The position numbers and the translations under genes are program-made. The notes beneath the pieces were generated by a model that saw nothing but the letters and a program-made list of their open reading frames with translations, did not search any database and was not told where the DNA came from. Below are positions 25,865 through 34,795 of a stretch of DNA of 64,000 nt, in pieces. The stretch's first letter is position 1, and the number at the start of each line of letters is the position of its first letter. This stretch comes from Mycolicibacterium rufum (GTDB taxonomy: Bacteria; Actinomycetota; Actinomycetes; Mycobacteriales; Mycobacteriaceae), in the NCBI RefSeq assembly GCF_022374875.2, contig NZ_CP092427.2:1612001-1676000 (forward strand), given 5' to 3'.

Positions 25865-27384
25865 CGGCGCGCACCTCCCCCCGTCGTGGCCAGCCGCCGC
25901 AGCAGCGCCGAACGTCCCCGGTTGGGCACCGTGTGCAGCGGATGTCCGGCCAGCCCGAAGCGGCCCAGCAGTTCGTTGGCCGCCGTCCAGCCCGTCGTCG
26001 CGGCGCGCTCCATCAGCGCCACGGGCAGATCGATGCGAATACCGTCGCCCGCCAGCATGATTCGCGGATCCGGTGTACGGACGCCCGCACGGACGGCAAA
26101 GTCGCCTGGCGCGAACCGCGGGCAGTCGCCGCGGTGCAGCAGCCGCTCGTCGACGATGGAGGCGTGCACCGTTTCAGGGTAGAGCGCGTGCATGCGCTCG
26201 ATCAGCCCGGTGCGGACCGTGTCCAGCGGCTCGGTCACCGAGTAGGCGTGCAGTTCGACGACCGACCCGCCGGTGCGGGCGGCCCACTGCGCCGCCTCGT
26301 GTTCGTACCGTTCCACCACACTCACATTGTCCAGCGGTTCCCGCCCGCCGGTGCCCACGAACGCCGCCCGGTCCGCCCGCACCGAGCGGTCCAGCCACAG
26401 CCGCAGCACCACGAACGGCGGCGCCGTGCCCATCCCCGCGATCCGGCCGCGCCAGGAGGCGTCCCCCAGCCAGGGTGAGGCGCCGACGATGCGCCGCAAC
26501 CCGGCGACGTCGGTCGCGAGCACCACGCCGTCGGCGGGCAGTGTGTCCGTCGCTGTCGTCACCGCGAGACCGCCGTCGTCGGTGAGCGCCTCCACGGTGG
26601 CGCCGGTGTGGAACCGCACCCCGCGGCCCTCGAGGTAGTCGCGCAGCGGATTCCACAGCGCCACATCGAAATTCGCGTTGGCGACGTCGAAGATCAGTCC
26701 TTCGCTGGAGCCCAGGAAATAGATGTGGAACATCGTGACGAGCTCGCCGGCCGACAGCGCCTCGGGCCGGGCGAAGAAGCTGCGCGCGAACACCTCGAAC
26801 GCCAGATGCCGGGCGGCGTCGGGGAAGTTGATGTCCCGCAGGAAGGTGGCGGCGTCCCGATCGTCGAGCAGCCGGTAGGTCTCGGGCACCGATACCGTCG
26901 CCAGCGGTGCGGCGGCCTTGGCGTCCAGGCGCACCAGGTCGCGCAGCCGGAACGTGGGGCTGCGCAACGCGAACGCCAGCGCGTTCAGGGGCGGCGTCTG
27001 CGGCAGCCCACGGAAGGTGTCCTCGCGGCCGTGGCCGTCGATCAGCGGGTAGTCCTCGACCGGGGTGAGTGCCGCCAGGCCGGGATCCGCGCGCCGCAGC
27101 AGCGCCCGCAGGTTGTAGTACTGGCGGAAGAACGCGTGGAAGCCGCGGTTCATCCCCGTCTGCGACCCGTCGGAGAGCGTCTCGGTCCAGCCGCCCACCC
27201 GGCCGCCGAGATAGTCACAGCGCTCGACGACGTCGACGGCGACACCACGTTCGGCCAGTCCGGCGGCCGCGGCGAGGCCCGCGATCCCGGCCCCGACCAC
27301 GACGACGCGGGGCCGCTCGCCGTGCCCGTTGACCGCGCTGCGCCCGGTATGGGCCGGCCAGGTCTGACGGCGGCGGTCGGTCAT
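25861..27384 (-). CDS. crtU: Carotene desaturase/methyltransferase CrtU-like (isorenieratene synthase type)
   Basis: A 507-residue FAD enzyme of the phytoene desaturase superfamily. The dinucleotide fold is VVVVGAGIAGLAAAAGLAERG (about 27-47). The segment MNRGFHAFFRQYYNLRALLRR and LPQTPPLNALAF are typical of CrtU proteins, which aromatise and methyl-shift beta-ionone rings to give isorenieratene-type ends. The C-terminal FAD-binding block is LAGDGIRIDLPVALMERA. The ATG at 27384 follows the crtB stop by 14 bases. Its presence predicts aromatic carotenoids, provided that a lycopene cyclase is encoded elsewhere. Another carotenoid-modifying FAD oxidoreductase role cannot be excluded. Confidence 0.82.
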   Translation of the reverse strand: MTDRRRQTWPAHTGRSAVNGHGERPRVVVVGAGIAGLAAAAGLAERGVAVDVVERCDYLGGRVGGWTETLSDGSQTGMNRGFHAFFRQYYNLRALLRRADPGLAALTPVEDYPLIDGHGREDTFRGLPQTPPLNALAFALRSPTFRLRDLVRLDAKAAAPLATVSVPETYRLLDDRDAATFLRDINFPDAARHLAFEVFARSFFARPEALSAGELVTMFHIYFLGSSEGLIFDVANANFDVALWNPLRDYLEGRGVRFHTGATVEALTDDGGLAVTTATDTLPADGVVLATDVAGLRRIVGASPWLGDASWRGRIAGMGTAPPFVVLRLWLDRSVRADRAAFVGTGGREPLDNVSVVERYEHEAAQWAARTGGSVVELHAYSVTEPLDTVRTGLIERMHALYPETVHASIVDERLLHRGDCPRFAPGDFAVRAGVRTPDPRIMLAGDGIRIDLPVALMERAATTGWTAANELLGRFGLAGHPLHTVPNRGRSALLRRLATTGGGARR

Positions 27385-27398
27385 GGGCGGACCACCCG

Positions 27399-28346
27399 TC
27401 ACACGCTCCCGTGCCGGATGCGTGCCGCCCACGACTTGCCGAGCCCCGCGGCCGCGACGACCGCGCGGCGCGGTGTGCCGACGGTGGCACGCCTGCCGAA
27501 GATCTCGAAGTCGCTCGCCTCGATGCGGTCGAGGATCTCCGAGTACAGCGTCGACGCGGCAGCCACACACGGCCGCGACGCCGGCGCCAGCATCGCGATC
27601 CCGGGCTTGGCCTTCTCGTACACCTCGCGGGTGCGGACGTGCTGCTCGGCCAGCGCGGCGCGCACCCGGTGATCGGTGCGGCGGTTGGCCTGGCACCAGC
27701 GCAGCAGGTCGCGGTCCACGCCGTGGGCCGCGAGCTCGTCGGCGGGCAGGTACACCCGGCCGCGGTGCAGATCCTCGTCGACGTCGCGGAGGAAGTTGGT
27801 GAGCTGGAACGCCGTGCCCAGCGCCGCGGCGTAGGGCGCGGCCTGCTCCCGCGGGACAACGGTGCCCAGCACGGGCAGCATCTGCAGCCCGATCACCTCC
27901 GCTGACCCGTACATGTACTTCTCCAGTGCAGCCCGGTCCGGGTAGTCGGTCACCTCGAGGTCCATCCGCATCGACGCCAGGAAGTCGTCGAACAGGTCCC
28001 AGCCGATGTCGTACTTGCGGGCGGTGTGCACCACCGCGGTCAGCACCGGGTCGTCCCCGCACGGCTGCTTCTCGACCAGCGCGTTGAACAACCGGGTGGA
28101 CAGCTGCTGGAGCTGGTCGGCGCGCTGGTCGACGGTGCGCGGGTCGTCGAGGTCGTCGAGGATGTCGTCGGCGAAGCGCGCGAACCCGTAGAGCGCGTGC
28201 ACCGCCGGCCGCTGCCGCGGCGCCAGCAGGCGGGTGGCCAGGAAGAACGTCTTGCCGTAGCGGGCGTTGAGCGTCCTGCACTGCCGGTAGGCCTCCCGCA
28301 GCGACGGGTCCCGGACACCGGCGGCGTCGAGCTCGGTGTGGATCAT
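27399..28346 (-). CDS. crtB: Phytoene synthase
   Basis: A 315-residue trans-isoprenyl diphosphate synthase that joins two GGPP to phytoene, the first committed carotenoid step. Both aspartate-rich motifs are intact: DDILD at 60-64 in YGFARFADDILDD, and Asp188/Asp192 in NFLRDVDEDLHRGRVYLP. The start overlaps the crtI stop as ATGA, indicating translational coupling. Length matches bacterial CrtB. Confidence 0.95.
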   Translation of the reverse strand: MIHTELDAAGVRDPSLREAYRQCRTLNARYGKTFFLATRLLAPRQRPAVHALYGFARFADDILDDLDDPRTVDQRADQLQQLSTRLFNALVEKQPCGDDPVLTAVVHTARKYDIGWDLFDDFLASMRMDLEVTDYPDRAALEKYMYGSAEVIGLQMLPVLGTVVPREQAAPYAAALGTAFQLTNFLRDVDEDLHRGRVYLPADELAAHGVDRDLLRWCQANRRTDHRVRAALAEQHVRTREVYEKAKPGIAMLAPASRPCVAAASTLYSEILDRIEASDFEIFGRRATVGTPRRAVVAAAGLGKSWAARIRHGSV

Positions 28347-29851
28347 GAGCGGTTGACCTCCGAGGTGGGCTGGCTGGCGTGCACCCCGGTGATGCGGTCG
28401 GCGGCCAGGCGGCCCGACAGGATCGCGGTCGGCACGCCGACACCGGGGACGGTGGAGGAGCCCGCGAGCACGACGTTGTCGACGCCGCGGACCGTGTTGG
28501 CCGGCCGGAACGGACCGGTCTGGGAGAACGTGTGCGCCAGCGCGAACGGGCTGCCCGCCGCCATGCCCTGCCGTTCCCAGTCGGCCGGGGTGACGACGTG
28601 CAGCACCTCGGCGTCGTCGGCGACGCCCGGTGCGCGCTTGCGCACCGTGTCGATCATGTCCTCGACGTAGCCCGGCCCCACGGTGTCCCAGTCCACGACG
28701 CCCACATCGGTGTTGGGCGCCGGGGCGAGTACGTAGAGCAGGTCGCGCCCGTCCGGCGCCAGCGACGGGTCACCGGCGGTCGGGCGGGTCACCAGCAGCG
28801 ACGGGTCCCGCATGGTGCGGCCGTCGTCGATGATGTCGCGGAACGTCTGATGCCAGGCGTCCCCGAACAGGATCGTGTGGTGACCGGCAGCCTCACCGAC
28901 GGACGAGCAGCCGACGTGCGCGACGACGGCCGACGGGGCAGCTTGCAGTCGCACCGGACGGCGCGGGGTGCGCCGCACCAGACGGTAGGTGTCGGGCAGC
29001 TCGGTGGTCAGCACGACGGCGTCGGCGGGCACCCGCCCGCCGTCGGCGGTGCGGACCGCCGTGACCCGCGAACCGCTGAACTCCAGCTCGGAAACCGTGG
29101 CGTTGTAGACGAATTCGACGCCGGCGTCCGCTGCTGCGGCCGCCATCGCGTCGGGCAGTGCCCGCACCCCGCCACGCGGGAAGTACACGCCGGCCACGGT
29201 GTCCATGTAGGCGATCACCGCGTAGGCCGCCAGTGCGCTCTGCGGTGGCACGCCGGCGTAGAGCGCCTGGAACGTGAACACCCGCAGCAGCCGCTCGTCG
29301 GTGATGTACTTGCGCACCATCCGCTCCCAGCCGCGGAACCCGCCCAGCGCGGCCAGGCGGGCCAGCTGCGGGGTGACCAGCGACAAGGGTGAATCGAAGT
29401 TCGCGCCGATGAACCCGTCGAACTCGGTCTTGTACAGCTTGGTCAGCCACTCGCGCAGCCGCAGGTAGCCGTCGGCCTGCGCGCGGCCGGCGAACCGCTC
29501 CACCTCGGTGGCCATCGCGGTGGCGTCGGTGTGCACGAAAACCCCACTGCCGTCAGCGAATCGAGCCTCGTAGGCGGGGTCGACCCGCTCCAGCGGCAGC
29601 CGGGCCGCCAGCGTGTCACCGACGGCGGCGAACGCGTCGTCGATGATGTCCGGCATCGTCAGCACCGTGGGCCCGGTGTCGATCCGGTAGCCGCCGATGT
29701 CCTCGCGGCCCACCCTTCCGCCGGGGTGCGCGCCGCGTTCGACGACGGTGACGGCGCGTCCGCGCCCGGCCAGCTGCAGTGCCGCCGACAGGCCCGACAG
29801 GCCCGCTCCGACGACGACGACCCGGTCCGTACGCCCGGTGACGGTGCGCAT
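28343..29851 (-). CDS. crtI: Phytoene desaturase
   Basis: A 502-residue FAD-dependent desaturase that converts phytoene to lycopene. It has the N-terminal dinucleotide fold VVVVGAGLSGLSAALQLAGRG (about 11-31), the conserved PGGRVGREDIGGYRIDTGPTVLTMP region and the C-terminal GSSTVPGVGVPTAILSGRLAADRI signature of bacterial CrtI. The ATG at 29851 shares one base with the crtE stop (TGATG). The longer upstream frame reads within crtE and is rejected. Confidence 0.95.
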   Translation of the reverse strand: MRTVTGRTDRVVVVGAGLSGLSAALQLAGRGRAVTVVERGAHPGGRVGREDIGGYRIDTGPTVLTMPDIIDDAFAAVGDTLAARLPLERVDPAYEARFADGSGVFVHTDATAMATEVERFAGRAQADGYLRLREWLTKLYKTEFDGFIGANFDSPLSLVTPQLARLAALGGFRGWERMVRKYITDERLLRVFTFQALYAGVPPQSALAAYAVIAYMDTVAGVYFPRGGVRALPDAMAAAAADAGVEFVYNATVSELEFSGSRVTAVRTADGGRVPADAVVLTTELPDTYRLVRRTPRRPVRLQAAPSAVVAHVGCSSVGEAAGHHTILFGDAWHQTFRDIIDDGRTMRDPSLLVTRPTAGDPSLAPDGRDLLYVLAPAPNTDVGVVDWDTVGPGYVEDMIDTVRKRAPGVADDAEVLHVVTPADWERQGMAAGSPFALAHTFSQTGPFRPANTVRGVDNVVLAGSSTVPGVGVPTAILSGRLAADRITGVHASQPTSEVNRS

Positions 29852-30978
29852 CAGGCGGCCCTCTGGGTGCAGGCGACGGCCATGTCTGCCAGCGCGGCGC
29901 GGGCCAGGTCGGGGATCGCGACGTCGTCGAGCGCGTTCAGCGCGCGGGCGTGCCGGTCGGCGATGAGCTGTTCGATCCACTGCACCGCACCGCTGGCCAC
30001 GATCAGGTTGCGCCAGTGGTCGGCGGCGTCGCCGTCGATGTGCGGACGGTTCATCAGATCGAAGAGCTGCTCGCGCAGCGACGCGTCGGCCAGCTCGTAA
30101 GCGGCGACGATGACGCTGGTGGCTTTGCGCTCCTCCATGTCGGTGCCGGCGGATTTGCCTGTCAGAGAGGGGGTTCCGAATACGCCGAGGATGTCGTCGC
30201 GCAGTTGGAACGCCTCCCCGATCGCGGCTCCGTAGCCCGAGAGCGCGTCGACGACCGCGTCGTCGCAGCCGGCCATCGCCGCTCCGATCTCCAGCGGCCG
30301 GCGCACGGTGTAGTTACCGGATTTTCGACGGAGCACGTCGAGAACCTCCTCGAGAGTGGGCAGGGTGTGAGAACTGTTGACCAGATCCGCGAACTGGCCG
30401 ATCGCCAGTTCGGTGCGCATGTCGTCGTACCGGGGCCAGACGCGGGCCAGCGCGTGCTGGCCGACGCCGCTGCGGCGCAGCATCTGCTCGGCCCACACCA
30501 GGCACAGGTCGCCGAGCAGAATCGCCGCGGACTCGCCGAACCGTTCGGCGGAGCCGGCCAGCCCGCGGTCACGGTGCCACCGGCCGAACGACACGTGCGC
30601 CGACGGCCGCGCGCGGCGCAGCGGCGACCCGTCCATGACGTCGTCCTGGATCAGCGCGAACGCGTGCAGCAGTTCCAGGCTGGCCGACGCGCGTAGCGCC
30701 GCATCGTTCTCGTCGGCGCCGCACAACCAGCCCACGTACATGAACGTCGACCGCACGTACTTGCCGCCGTCGAGGAACCCGGACAACAGGTCACCGGCGA
30801 CGTCGACGTGGGCGTCCGCGAGTCTGCCGAGACACTCGTTACGGACGAATTCCGCCAGATGATCGCGCACGGAGGCGCGCAGATCGTCGCGCCAGGCTCC
30901 CAGGCTCGTCGCCGTGGCAACTCGCGGACCCGTCATGACCAGGCGGTTACCCGCCCACTCGCCGTCCCTCAAGCTCAC
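29851..30978 (-). CDS. crtE: Geranylgeranyl diphosphate synthase
   Basis: A 375-residue polyprenyl synthetase making C20 GGPP from IPP and allylic diphosphates. The first Asp-rich motif is DDVMD at 112-116, preceded by HAFALIQ. The second is DDILG at 261-265, a common bacterial variant lacking the last Asp. The GTG at 30978 follows AGGAGG by a few bases, and an internal ATG at 30936 is less likely. It is the first gene of the crtE-crtI-crtB-crtU-Rieske operon, 137 bases downstream of an mmpL gene on the same strand. Confidence 0.93.
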   Translation of the reverse strand: MSLRDGEWAGNRLVMTGPRVATATSLGAWRDDLRASVRDHLAEFVRNECLGRLADAHVDVAGDLLSGFLDGGKYVRSTFMYVGWLCGADENDAALRASASLELLHAFALIQDDVMDGSPLRRARPSAHVSFGRWHRDRGLAGSAERFGESAAILLGDLCLVWAEQMLRRSGVGQHALARVWPRYDDMRTELAIGQFADLVNSSHTLPTLEEVLDVLRRKSGNYTVRRPLEIGAAMAGCDDAVVDALSGYGAAIGEAFQLRDDILGVFGTPSLTGKSAGTDMEERKATSVIVAAYELADASLREQLFDLMNRPHIDGDAADHWRNLIVASGAVQWIEQLIADRHARALNALDDVAIPDLARAALADMAVACTQRAA

Positions 30979-31115
30979 ACTCCTCCTGGTCGTGCGTCCG
31001 GCCGGACCGTCGCGGCATCATCCATTCGTTGCGACCTCGACGCCGGATTGGTCGAGCGTGAAAATTTCCCCGTGCCCCTGCCTTAAACACAGCCAAGCAC
31101 GTCTGCGGCGTCGTT

Positions 31116-33383
31116 TCACCCCGCGTGGGACGGCCTGATGCGTTCGTGCAGCCGGGCCAGCGGTGCGGGCGCCCACCAGTTCCACCGTCCCATCAGGTGC
31201 ATCATCGCCGGGAGCAGCACCATCCGGACCACCGTGGCGTCGATCAGCACCGCCAGCGTGAGACCCAACCCGAACATCCGCATGAACGAGACCTGGGCGG
31301 CGATCAGCGCGCCGAACGAGATCGCCATGATCAGCGCGGCGGCCGTCACCACCCGCCCGGTGCGCGCCAACCCGACAGCGACGCTCTCGTCGTTGTCGGC
31401 GCGGGTGCGTCCACTGGCGAGCCACAGCTCGCGGATCCGGGCGAGCAGGAACACCTCGTAGTCCATCGACAGCCCGAACGCGATGCAGAACAGCAGCACG
31501 GGCATGTTCGCCACCAGCGTCCCGGTCGGCGTGGTGCCGAGGGCGCCCAGATTGCCGTCCTGGAAGATCCACACCAGTGCGCCGAACGCCGCGGTCAGCG
31601 ACAACATGTTCAGGACGAGCGCCTTCAGCGGCAGCACCACGCTGCCGGTCAGCAGAAACAGCAGCACGAACGTCACCGCGGCCACGATCCCGAGCACCGC
31701 CGGGAGGCGCGCCGTGATGGAGGTGAGCGTATCGGCGTTGATCGCCGCGATCCCGGTCAGCTCGACCGCGCGGCCGCCCGGCCCGGGAAGCGCACGCACA
31801 TCCTCCAGCTGCTGATCGGACTCCGGGGTGAACAGGGTGGTGCTGCTGGCGACGGTCAGGAAGGCGACGCCCCGCTCCAGGCCGGAGCCGGTGGCCGGCG
31901 GACCGACCCGGATTCCGTCGACGAACGTGCCGGCCGGCGAGTCGACCGCAGGGACACCGGGCAGCGTCGACGCCCGTCGGGCGTAGTCGGTGAACGCGTC
32001 GGCCGTCAGGCCGTCGGCGTCGGGCACGACGACGGTGAGCGCCGCCTCGGCGTTGCCGGGGAACTGGGCCCGCATCAGGTCGCCGACCTGACGGGACGAC
32101 GCCGACGTCGGGAGCACGCGGTCGTCGGGCAGTCCCCAGGCCACCTGGAGGAACGGCGCTCCCAGCGCGAGCAGCAGCACCGTGGTGGCGGCGCCGATCG
32201 GCAGGGCGCGCCGGATGACCAACCGGGTGGTGCGGTACCAGAACATCTGGTCGGTCGGTCGCTGCCGGGTCCTCGCGCCCAGGAGGCGGTGCAGGTCGAA
32301 CGCGTCGAGCCGCGGCCCGAGCGCCATGATCGCCGCCGGCGTCACGACGATCGCCGCCAGCGCGCACAGCGCCACCGTCGCGACCCCGGCGTAGGCGAAC
32401 GAGGTGAGGAAGTACATCGGGAACAGCGCCATCGCGGCCATCGACAGCGCCACCGTGAGTGCGGAGAACAGCACGGTGCGGCCCGCGGTGACCATCGTGG
32501 TGATCAGCGCCTGCTCCCGGTCCGCGCCGTCGGCCATCTCGTCACGGAAGCGGCTGACGATCAGCAGCGTGTAGTCGACGGCCAGCGCCAGCCCGAGCGC
32601 GGTGGTGAGGTTCAGCGCGAAGATCGACGCCGGGGTCACCATGGCGACCAGCCGCAGCACCGACAACGAACCGACGATCGCCAACGCACCGACGGCCACC
32701 GGCAGCGCCGCGGCCGGCAGCCCGCGGAACACCCACACCAGCACCAGGAAAGTCAGCGGGATCGCGATCGACTCCATCAGCACCACGTCGCGCAGGGTCT
32801 GGCCGTTGATCTGGGCGTACACCATCGCCGAGCCGCCGGCCAGGACAGCGACTCCGCCGTGGCGGGCCTCGACCGCCGCGGCCACCTCGTCGGCGAGCCG
32901 CTGCGCCGTCCGGGGGGCGTCGTCCTCACCACCGGACAGGTCGGCGACGACCAGCCCCGAGCGGCCGTCCGCGCTGATGAGCCCGGGCGCGCCCGGCGGT
33001 GCCGTCCACGCCGACATCACCCCGACGACCTCGGGGGTGGTCCGCAGCCGCCCGACGATGTCCTCACCGGCGGCGCGCGCGGCGGCGCTGTCGGCACCCG
33101 AGGGATCGGTGACCGCGAACACCAGCTGCATGCCGCCGCGCTCGAACGTCTCCATCAGAGTGGTTGTGGCGCGCGCGGATTCGGCGGACGGATCCTGAAA
33201 ACCCCCGGCGGACAGGCTCGATGCGGCCGGCACGCCGAACACCGCGCCCGCGGCCAGTGCCAGCGCGGCCAGCGCGAGGATGCGCCGCGGCGCAGCGATC
33301 GCGGTCACCGCGATCCGGTGCAGCAGCGTGATCCGCCTCCGGTGGCGGCCGCGCACAGCGGCGGGACGGATGGGGGTGGCCAT
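31116..33383 (-). CDS. MmpL / RND-superfamily lipid transporter
   Basis: About 755 residues with the duplicated RND layout: one N-terminal helix, a periplasmic loop, six helices, a second helix-loop and five more helices. The proton-relay Asp-Tyr pairs appear as LALAVDYTLLIVSRFRDE and FGLSMDYEVFLLARIRE, both diagnostic for MmpL proteins. Members export cell-envelope lipids and glycolipids with the proton gradient. The ATG at 33383 starts a basic, membrane-protein-like N-terminus (MATPIRPAAVRGRHRRRI). It lies between the carotenoid operon and a glycosyltransferase, so a lipophilic isoprenoid cargo is possible but speculative. Confidence 0.9.
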   Translation of the reverse strand: MATPIRPAAVRGRHRRRITLLHRIAVTAIAAPRRILALAALALAAGAVFGVPAASSLSAGGFQDPSAESARATTTLMETFERGGMQLVFAVTDPSGADSAAARAAGEDIVGRLRTTPEVVGVMSAWTAPPGAPGLISADGRSGLVVADLSGGEDDAPRTAQRLADEVAAAVEARHGGVAVLAGGSAMVYAQINGQTLRDVVLMESIAIPLTFLVLVWVFRGLPAAALPVAVGALAIVGSLSVLRLVAMVTPASIFALNLTTALGLALAVDYTLLIVSRFRDEMADGADREQALITTMVTAGRTVLFSALTVALSMAAMALFPMYFLTSFAYAGVATVALCALAAIVVTPAAIMALGPRLDAFDLHRLLGARTRQRPTDQMFWYRTTRLVIRRALPIGAATTVLLLALGAPFLQVAWGLPDDRVLPTSASSRQVGDLMRAQFPGNAEAALTVVVPDADGLTADAFTDYARRASTLPGVPAVDSPAGTFVDGIRVGPPATGSGLERGVAFLTVASSTTLFTPESDQQLEDVRALPGPGGRAVELTGIAAINADTLTSITARLPAVLGIVAAVTFVLLFLLTGSVVLPLKALVLNMLSLTAAFGALVWIFQDGNLGALGTTPTGTLVANMPVLLFCIAFGLSMDYEVFLLARIRELWLASGRTRADNDESVAVGLARTGRVVTAAALIMAISFGALIAAQVSFMRMFGLGLTLAVLIDATVVRMVLLPAMMHLMGRWNWWAPAPLARLHERIRPSHAG

Positions 33384-33451
33384 GGTGCCCCGCAGCCTGC
33401 GCCACCCGCCCCGCACCGCGGTAGCCGCGGCGTCAATTTGTCAGCGATGCG

Positions 33452-34750
33452 TCACGGGTTGGCGCAGGTGTGCGTCGGACGATCGGTCAGCCTGTCGATG
33501 ACACCGGCCAGACCGGCGAACCCGGGTGCGGCGGCCATCTGAGCGGCCAGCCGCCCTGAGGCCTGCCGGTACCGACTGTCGCGCAACACCGCGCGGATCT
33601 CGCGGCGCAGCGCGCGCGGTGATGGATACTCGCTGCGGATCCGTCGTCCGACTCCCGACCAGGCCACCCGCGCGCCGACCTCCGGCTTGTCTTCCTTGCC
33701 GCCCGTGGCGACGATGGGCACGCCGAAGCGCAGTGCGTACTGCACGCCGCCGTATCCACCGTTTGTCACGAAAACCGATGTAAGCGGCAGCAATTCGTCG
33801 TAGGGAAGGTAGGTTGCGGCCCGCGCATTCGACGGGAGGTCGGGCAGCGTGTCCAGCGGCCGCCCGCCGGTGGTCACCGCCACCACGACGTCCTCGTCGG
33901 CGAGCGCCCGCAGGGTCGGGGCGATCAGCTGCTCATAGTCGAGATTGGCGAACGTGCCCTGCGTGACGTGCACGACCGGGCGAGTGCCGTCGAGCTCGGA
34001 CCACCATTGGGGCAGCGCCGCCTGCGATCCGGTCGCCGACAGCGGCCCGGCGAAGTGCAGAGCCTTGGGCGCATCCGACATCGGATACTCGAACGCCGGC
34101 ACGGTGAACTGCACGAGCGCATCGGCGCGCCGGCCCCAATCCACCAGTGTGTCGGGCATGTCGACACCGTGCTGGGCGCGGTGCAGATCGTCGATCAGCG
34201 CGTACGGCCTCCTCAGCACCCGGCGGTTCACTCGGGCCAGTGCCGCGTTGCGGGGCCGGTTGAAAACACGCGTGGGGGCCAGCCCCATCCCGAACGGCGC
34301 GGTATCGCAGCTCTCGATGCACAGCGGGAGGACGCCACACTGGACGACGGCGGGCCGCTCTGGCCGCCGATGGTGGAGGAGAAACGCGGCGCCGACGAAC
34401 GCGGGGTCGGCGAGCACGGCGTCTGCCGGTCGCTCGGCGAGTGCCGCCACGAGCGCGCCGTACTGCGCGCGCGCCGGCCGCGCGAAGACGTGCTCGATGT
34501 CGAACGCGATCGCGCGGGCACCCTTGAGCCGTGCCCGCTCAGGGAATCTGCCGGTGAGGTCCCGCTCGTCGTAGTCCGCTTCCGCGGGCAGCGGCACGAA
34601 CTCGGCGCCCGTCGCGGCTACTTTGTCCGCGAACCGAGAGCCGGTGACGAACCGGACGTCGTCGCCGCGGGCGACGAACCGAGCGGCCACGGCCAGCAGT
34701 GGCGTCACGTGCCCGTGCACCGGCACGCTCCCGATGATGATCGACGCCAT
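33452..34750 (-). CDS. UGT/MGT-type glycosyltransferase
   Basis: A 432-residue GT1-family enzyme. The N-terminus SIIIGSVPVHGHVTPLLAVAARF is the acceptor domain. The donor domain has VVHVTQGTFANLDYEQLIAPTL, TYLPYDELLPLTSVFVTNGGYGG (NGGYGG at the place of the usual HGG) and GKEDKPEVGARVAWSGVGRRI. It would glycosylate a small lipophilic acceptor. The ATG has GGGAGGG upstream. It is divergent from a TetR gene with a palindromic intergenic region, so this regulator may control it. Together with the GT at 23041 it flanks the carotenoid and MmpL genes. Confidence 0.87.
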   Translation of the reverse strand: MASIIIGSVPVHGHVTPLLAVAARFVARGDDVRFVTGSRFADKVAATGAEFVPLPAEADYDERDLTGRFPERARLKGARAIAFDIEHVFARPARAQYGALVAALAERPADAVLADPAFVGAAFLLHHRRPERPAVVQCGVLPLCIESCDTAPFGMGLAPTRVFNRPRNAALARVNRRVLRRPYALIDDLHRAQHGVDMPDTLVDWGRRADALVQFTVPAFEYPMSDAPKALHFAGPLSATGSQAALPQWWSELDGTRPVVHVTQGTFANLDYEQLIAPTLRALADEDVVVAVTTGGRPLDTLPDLPSNARAATYLPYDELLPLTSVFVTNGGYGGVQYALRFGVPIVATGGKEDKPEVGARVAWSGVGRRIRSEYPSPRALRREIRAVLRDSRYRQASGRLAAQMAAAPGFAGLAGVIDRLTDRPTHTCANP

Positions 34751-34770
34751 GGCACCCTCCCAACAGTCCG

Positions 34771-34787
34771 ATACTGTGGTGTAGTAT
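34771..34787. promoter_or_regulatory. Palindrome ATACT-N7-AGTAT and -10 box in the GT/TetR intergenic region
   Basis: ATACT (34771-34775) and AGTAT (34783-34787) form an inverted repeat between divergent glycosyltransferase and tetR genes. The right half overlaps TAGTAT (34782-34787), a plausible -10 box about 8 bases before the tetR GTG. A second partial repeat, AGTAttcatTACT, follows. A TetR autorepression site is inferred. Confidence 0.5.
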
Positions 34788-34795
34788 TCATTACT

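Noticed and set aside
27385..28443. Fusion of the crtU frame with an upstream 350-residue extension
   Set aside because: The extension is antiphase crtB/crtI sequence without motifs. The ATG at 27384 with its own ribosome site is the real start.
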